Assembly: GCF_022539665.2 (NCBI RefSeq)
Contig: NC_081335.1
Coordinates: forward strand, 1,798,001 to 1,862,000
Reading direction: 5' to 3'
From: Daphnia carinata
Taxonomy: Eukaryota > Arthropoda > Branchiopoda > Diplostraca > Daphniidae
Length of the DNA stretch: 64,000 bases
Shown here: positions 57,065 through 64,000 of the stretch, one piece after another
How the letters are laid out: the number at the start of each line of letters is the position of its first letter
Position numbering within the stretch: the first letter of the stretch is position 1
Notes under the pieces: generated by a model
What the model was told of the DNA's origin: nothing
Seen by the model: the letters and a program-made list of their open reading frames with translations, nothing else
Database searches by the model: none
Translations under genes and position numbers: made by a program

Positions 57065-60000
57065 GCGAATTTCATCGCATTCTGAGAGATTTCGATTTTT
57101 TACGATTTTGACAAAAGTAGGAAGGCTATAGCCTTCTCACTTTTTCAATTTTGGCAAAATTTTAGATTTCGCTGTAAATGCATGGTTTCGATGCAGAATT
57201 GAACGGGCATCACGAATATGAGGGTTGTTTTTTCCTGGGACTCATAGTTTTTGAATAAAACGTAAAAAACGGTGTAGTTGGGTTTCAAAAAGTAAGCAAG
57301 GCCTTAGCAAAATGACAATTATTTCAAAAACGGCTTACTTGACAAACAAACAAAGGGCTTTTTCTGCAGCGTTAAAATTGGGTTATACTGTGCGAATTTC
57401 ATCGCATTCTGAGAGATTTCGATTTTTTACGATTTTGACAAAAGTAGGAAGGCTATAGCCTTCTCACTTTTTCAATTTTGGCAAAATTTTAGATTTCGCT
57501 GTAAATGCATGGTTTCGATGCAGAATTGAACGGGCATCACGAATATGAGGGTTGTTTTTTCCTGGGACTCATAGTTTTTGAATAAAACGTAAAAAACGGT
57601 GTAGTTGGGTTTCAAAAAGTAAGCAAGGCCTTAGCAAAATGACAATTATTTCAAAAACGGCTTACTTGACAAACAAACAAAGGGCTTTTTCTGAATCAGC
57701 GTTAAAATTGGGTTATACTGTGCGAATTTCATCGCATTCTGAGAGATTTCGATTTTTTACGATTTTGACAAAAGTAGGAAGGCTATAGCCTTCTCACTTT
57801 TTCAATTTTGGCAAAATTTTAGATTTCGCTGTAAATGCATGGTTTCGATGCAGAATTGAACGGGCATCACGAATATGAGGGTTGTTTTTTCCTGGGACTC
57901 ATAGTTTTTGAATAAAACGTAAAAAACGGTGTAGTTGGGTTTCAAAAAGTAAGCAAGGCCTTAGCAAAATGACAATTATTTCAAAAACGGCTTACTTGAC
58001 AAACAAACAAAGGGCTTTTTCTGAATCAGCGTTAAAATTGGGTTATACTGTGCGAATTTCATCGCATTCTGAGAGATTTCGATTTTTTACGATTTTGACA
58101 AAAGTAGGAAGGCTATAGCCTTCTCACTTTTTCAATTTTGGCAAAATTTTAGATTTCGCTGTAAATGCATGGTTTCGATGCAGAATTGAACGGGCATCAC
58201 GAATATGAGGGTTGTTTTTTCCTGGGACTCATAGTTTTTGAATAAAACGTAAAAAACGGTGTAGTTGGGTTTCAAAAAGTAAGCAAGGCCTTAGCAAAAT
58301 GACAATTATTTCAAAAACGGCTTACTTGACAAACAAACAAAGGGCTTTTTCTGAATCAGCGTTAAAATTGGGTTATACTGTGCGAATTTCATCGCATTCT
58401 GAGAGATTTCGATTTTTTACGATTTTGACAAAAGTAGGAAGGCTATAGCCTTCTCACTTTTTCAATTTTGGCAAAATTTTAGATTTCGCTGTAAATGCAT
58501 GGTTTCGATGCAGAATTGAACGGGCATCACGAATATGAGGGTTGTTTTTTCCTGGGACTCATAGTTTTTGAATAAAACGTAAAAAACGGTGTAGTTGGGT
58601 TTCAAAAAGTAAGCAAGGCCTTAGCAAAATGACAATTATTTCAAAAACGGCTTACTTGACAAACAAACAAAGGGCTTTTTCTGAATCAGCGTTAAAATTG
58701 GGTTATACTGTGCGAATTTCATCGCATTCTGAGAGATTTCATCGCATTCTGAGAGATTTCGATTTTTTACGATTTTGACAAAAGTAGGAAGGCTATAGCC
58801 TTCTCACTTTTTCAATTTTGGCAAAATTTTAGATTTCGCTGTAAATGCATGGTTTCGATGCAGAATTGAACGGGCATCACGAATATGAGGGTTGTTTTTT
58901 CCTGGGACTCATAGTTTTTGAATAAAACGTAAAAAACGGTGTAGTTGGGTTTCAAAAAGTAAGCAAGGCCTTAGCAAAATGACAATTATTTCAAAAACGG
59001 CTTACTTGACAAACAAACAAAGGGCTTTTTCTGAATCAGCGTTAAAATTGGGTTATACTGTGCGAATTTCATCGCATTCTGAGAGATTTCGATTTTTTAC
59101 GATTTTGACAAAAGTAGGAAGGCTATAGCCTTCTCACTTTTTCAATTTTGGCAAAATTTTAGATTTCGCTGTAAATGCATGGTTTCGATGCAGAATTGAA
59201 CGGGCATCACGAATATGAGGGTTGTTTTTTCCTGGGACTCATAGTTTTTGAATAAAACGTAAAAAACGGTGTAGTTGGGTTTCAAAAAGTAAGCAAGGCC
59301 TTAGCAAAATGACAATTATTTCAAAAACGGCTTACTTGACAAACAAACAAAGGGCTTTTTCTGAATCAGCGTTAAAATTGGGTTATACTGTGCGAATTTC
59401 ATCGCATTCTGAGAGATTTCGATTTTTTACGATTTTGACAAAAGTAGGAAGGCTATAGCCTTCTCACTTTTTCAATTTTGGCAAAATTTTAGATTTCGCT
59501 GTAAATGCATGGTTTCGATGCAGAATTGAACGGGCATCACGAATATGAGGGTTGTTTTTTCCTGGGACTCATAGTTTTTGAATAAAACGTAAAAAACGGT
59601 GTAGTTGGGTTTCAAAAAGTAAGCAAGGCCTTAGCAAAATGACAATTATTTCAAAAACGGCTTACTTGACAAACAAACAAAGGGCTTTTTCTGAATCAGC
59701 GTTAAAATTGGGTTATACTGTGCGAATTTCATCGCATTCTGAGAGATTTCGATTTTTTACGATTTTGACAAAAGTAGGAAGGCTATAGCCTTCTCACTTT
59801 TTCAATTTTGGCAAAATTTTAGATTTCGCTGTAAATGCATGGTTTCGATGCAGAATTGAACGGGCATCACGAATATGAGGGTTGTTTTTTCCTGGGACTC
59901 ATAGTTTTTGAATAAAACGTAAAAAACGGTGTAGTTGGGTTTCAAAAAGTAAGCAAGGCCTTAGCAAAATGACAATTATTTCAAAAACGGCTTACTTGAC

Positions 60001-63000
60001 AAACAAACAAAGGGCTTTTTCTGAATCAGCGTTAAAATTGGGTTATACTGTGCGAATTTCATCGCATTCTGAGAGATTTCGATTTTTTACGATTTTGACA
60101 AAAGTAGGAAGGCTATAGCCTTCTCACTTTTTCAATTTTGGCAAAATTTTAGATTTCGCTGTAAATGCATGGTTTCGATGCAGAATTGAACGGGCATCAC
60201 GAATATGAGGGTTGTTTTTTCCTGGGACTCATAGTTTTTGAATAAAACGTAAAAAACGGTGTAGTTGGGTTTCAAAAAGTAAGCAAGGCCTTAGCAAAAT
60301 GACAATTATTTCAAAAACGGCTTACTTGACAAACAAACAAAGGGCTTTTTCTGAATCAGCGTTAAAATTGGGTTATACTGTGCGAATTTCATCGCATTCT
60401 GAGAGATTTCGATTTTTTACGATTTTGACAAAAGTAGGAAGGCTATAGCCTTCTCACTTTTTCAATTTTGGCAAAATTTTAGATTTCGCTGTAAATGCAT
60501 GGTTTCGATGCAGAATTGAACGGGCATCACGAATATGAGGGTTGTTTTTTCCTGGGACTCATAGTTTTTGAATAAAACGTAAAAAACGGTGTAGTTGGGT
60601 TTCAAAAAGTAAGCAAGGCCTTAGCAAAATGACAATTATTTCAAAAACGGCTTACTTGACAAACAAACAAAGGGCTTTTTCTGAATCAGCGTTAAAATTG
60701 GGTTATACTGTGCGAATTTCATCGCATTCTGAGAGATTTCGATTTTTTACGATTTTGACAAAAGTAGGAAGGCTATAGCCTTCTCACTTTTTCAATTTTG
60801 GCAAAATTTTAGATTTCGCTGTAAATGCATGGTTTCGATGCAGAATTGAACGGGCATCACGAATATGAGGGTTGTTTTTTCCTGGGACTCATAGTTTTTG
60901 AATAAAACGTAAAAAACGGTGTAGTTGGGTTTCAAAAAGTAAGCAAGGCCTTAGCAAAATGACAATTATTTCAAAAACGGCTTACTTGACAAACAAACAA
61001 AGGGCTTTTTCTGAATCAGCGTTAAAATTGGGTTATACTGTGCGAATTTCATCGCATTCTGAGAGATTTCGATTTTTTACGATTTTGACAAAAGTAGGAA
61101 GGCTATAGCCTTCTCACTTTTTCAATTTTGGCAAAATTTTAGATTTCGCTGTAAATGCATGGTTTCGATGCAGAATTGAACGGGCATCACGAATATGAGG
61201 GTTGTTTTTTCCTGGGACTCATAGTTTTTGAATAAAACGTAAAAAACGGTGTAGTTGGGTTTCAAAAAGTAAGCAAGGCCTTAGCAAAATGACAATTATT
61301 TCAAAACGGCTTACTTGACAAACAAACAAAGGGCTTTTTCTGAATCAGCGTTAAAATTGGGTTATACTGTGCGAATTTCATCGCATTCTGAGAGATTTCG
61401 ATTTTTTACGATTTTGACAAAAGTAGGAAGGCTATAGCCTTCTCACTTTTTCAATTTTGGCAAAATTTTAGATTTCGCTGTAAATGCATGGTTTCGATGC
61501 AGAATTGAACGGGCATCACGAATATGAGGGTTGTTTTTTCCTGGGACTCATAGTTTTTGAATAAAACGTAAAAAACGGTGTAGTTGGGTTTCAAAAAGTA
61601 AGCAAGGCCTTAGCAAAATGACAATTATTTCAAAAACGGCTTACTTGACAAACAAACAAAGGGCTTTTTCTGAATCAGCGTTAAAATTGGGTTATACTGT
61701 GCGAATTTCATCGCATTCTGAGAGATTTCGATTTTTTACGATTTTGACAAAAGTAGGAAGGCTATAGCCTTCTCACTTTTTCAATTTTGGCAAAATTTTA
61801 GATTTCGCTGTAAATGCATGGTTTCGATGCAGAATTGAACGGGCATCACGAATATGAGGGTTGTTTTTTCCTGGGACTCATAGTTTTTGAATAAAACGTA
61901 AAAAACGGTGTAGTTGGGTTTCAAAAAGTAAGCAAGGCCTTAGCAAAATGACAATTATTTCAAAAACGGCTTACTTGACAAACAAACAAAGGGCTTTTTC
62001 TGAATCAGCGTTAAAATTGGGTTATACTGTGCGAATTTCATCGCATTCTGAGAGATTTCGATTTTTTACGATTTTGACAAAAGTAGGAAGGCTATAGCCT
62101 TCTCACTTTTTCAATTTTGGCAAAATTTTAGATTTCGCTGTAAATGCATGGTTTCGATGCAGAATTGAACGGGCATCACGAATATGAGGGTTGTTTTTTC
62201 CTGGGACTCATAGTTTTTGAATAAAACGTAAAAAACGGTGTAGTTGGGTTTCAAAAAGTAAGCAAGGCCTTAGCAAAATGACAATTATTTCAAAAACGGC
62301 TTACTTGACAAACAAACAAAGGGCTTTTTCTGAATCAGCGTTAAAATTGGGTTATACTGTGCGAATTTCATCGCATTCTGAGAGATTTCGATTTTTTACG
62401 ATTTTGACAAAAGTAGGAAGGCTATAGCCTTCTCACTTTTTCAATTTTGGCAAAATTTTAGATTTCGCTGTAAATGCATGGTTTCGATGCAGAATTGAAC
62501 GGGCATCACGAATATGAGGGTTGTTTTTTCCTGGGACTCATAGTTTTTGAATAAAACGTAAAAAACGGTGTAGTTGGGTTTCAAAAAGTAAGCAAGGCCT
62601 TAGCAAAATGACAATTATTTCAAAAACGGCTTACTTGACAAACAAACAAAGGGCTTTTTCTGAATCAGCGTTAAAATTGGGTTATACTGTGCGAATTTCA
62701 TCGCATTCTGAGAGATTTCGATTTTTTACGATTTTGACAAAAGTAGGAAGGCTATAGCCTTCTCACTTTTTCAATTTTGGCAAAATTTTAGATTTCGCTG
62801 TAAATGCATGGTTTCGATGCAGAATTGAACGGGCATCACGAATATGAGGGTTGTTTTTTCCTGGGACTCATAGTTTTTGAATAAAACGTAAAAAACGGTG
62901 TAGTTGGGTTTCAAAAAGTAAGCAAGGCCTTAGCAAAATGACAATTATTTCAAAAACGGCTTACTTGACAAACAAACAAAGGGCTTTTTCTGAATCAGCG

Positions 63001-64000
63001 TTAAAATTGGGTTATACTGTGCGAATTTCATCGCATTCTGAGAGATTTCGATTTTTTACGATTTTGACAAAAGTAGGAAGGCTATATAGCCTTCTCACTT
63101 TTTCAATTTTGGCAAAATTTTAGATTTCGCTGTAAATGCATGGTTTCGATGCAGAATTGAACGGGCATCACGAATATGAGGGTTGTTTTTTCCTGGGACT
63201 CATAGTTTTTGAATAAAACGTAAAAAACGGTGTAGTTGGGTTTCAAAAAGTAAGCAAGGCCTTAGCAAAATGACAATTATTTCAAAAACGGCTTACTTGA
63301 CAACAAACAAAGGGCTTTTTCTGAATCAGCGTTAAAATTGGGTTATACTGTGCGAATTTCATCGCATTCTGAGAGATTTCGATTTTTTACGATTTTGACA
63401 AAAGTAGGAAGGCTATAGCCTTCTCACTTTTTCAATTTTGGCAAAATTTTAGATTTCGCTGTAAATGCATGGTTTCGATGCAGAATTGAACGGGCATCAC
63501 GAATATGAGGGTTGTTTTTTCCTGGGACTCATAGTTTTTGAATAAAACGTAAAAAACGGTGTAGTTGGGTTTCAAAAAGTAAGCAAGGCCTTAGCAAAAT
63601 GACAATTATTTCAAAAACGGCTTACTTGACAAACAAACAAAGGGCTTTTTCTGAATCAGCGTTAAAATTGGGTTATACTGTGCGAATTTCATCGCATTCT
63701 GAGAGATTTCGATTTTTTACGATTTTGACAAAAGTAGGAAGGCTATAGCCTTCTCACTTTTTCAATTTTGGCAAAATTTTAGATTTCGCTGTAAATGCAT
63801 GGGTTCGATGCAGAATTGAACGGGCATCACGAATATGAGGGTTGTTTTTTCCTGGGACTCATAGTTTTTGAATAAAACGTAAAAAACGGTGTAGTTGGGT
63901 TTCAAAAAGTAAGCAAGGCCTTAGCAAAATGACAATTATTTCAAAAACGGCTTACTTGACAAACAAACAAAGGGCTTTTTCTGAATCAGCGTTAAAATTG
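57065..64000. repeat. Tandem satellite array, 330 bp unit, about 21 copies, runs off the window
   Basis: Units begin at GCGAATTTCATCGCATTCTG and recur every 330 bp, with the next starts near 57391, 57721, 58051 and so on to 63681. Differences between units are very few. The first unit is 3 bp short (CTGCAGC where others have CTGAATCAGC). One unit has a 20 bp direct duplication at 58721-58760, one lacks an A near 61305, one has CTATATAGCC near 63084 plus a missing A near 63303, and one has a T-to-G change near 63802. Each unit carries the perfect 16 bp palindrome GAAGGCTATAGCCTTC (57121-57136 in the first). No conserved coding frame was seen; a 61-codon ORF at 62938-63123 exists only because of the 2 bp insertion. 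The left edge is sharp at about 57065 and the right edge lies beyond the window. Confidence 0.98.

Noticed and set aside
62938-63123. 61-codon ORF in the satellite
   Set aside because: Open only because of a 2 bp insertion in one unit; the other copies have a stop.
57065-64000. CRISPR array
   Set aside because: Units are contiguous and identical with no variable spacers, in an animal genome.

Overview
The window holds one clearly recognisable gene, the Hox gene Ultrabithorax (Ubx). It lies on the minus strand as two coding exons (25722-26528 and 11833-12128) separated by a 13.6 kb intron. The N-terminal MNSYFEQ motif, the YPWM hexapeptide, an Ubx-type homeodomain and the UbdA peptide place it in a pancrustacean arthropod. 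A serine/threonine-rich C-terminal tail with no poly-alanine stretch, and an 8-residue YPWM-to-homeodomain linker with no insect-style microexons, point to a crustacean. A branchiopod such as Daphnia is my best guess, but this is inference and not proven by the sequence. The rest is AT-rich non-coding DNA crowded with homopolymers and dinucleotide repeats, as expected around an arthropod Hox gene.

Layout. 1-11832 is the 3' flank of Ubx, towards where Antp would be expected. It has no recognisable gene, a 275 bp (AC)n tract, and a strong minus-strand splice donor 289 nt past the Ubx stop, which could serve Ubx-Antp read-through splicing. 11833-26528 is Ubx; its intron also holds candidate plus-strand exons, a possible two-exon small secreted ORF, and a CCAAT/TATA cluster. 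26529-57064 is the 5' side, equivalent in position to the Drosophila bxd region, with a 255 bp pure (TC)n tract, a cluster of PHO/YY1-type motifs beside GA tracts, several candidate plus-strand exons, and a two-exon candidate with a 123 nt intron at 49.4-49.8 kb. No abd-A homeobox or iab-4 hairpin was found. 57065-64000 is a nearly identical tandem satellite of 330 bp units, about 21 copies, running off the window end.

The Ubx exon 1 reading frame is broken by what looks like a single missing base in a CAG/CAC-rich stretch near 25816-25835: the N-terminal part and the YPWM part lie in different frames. An assembly error is the simplest explanation. The most interesting possibility is a spliced plus-strand transcript antisense to Ubx. 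It rests only on splice-like motifs and needs RNA evidence.
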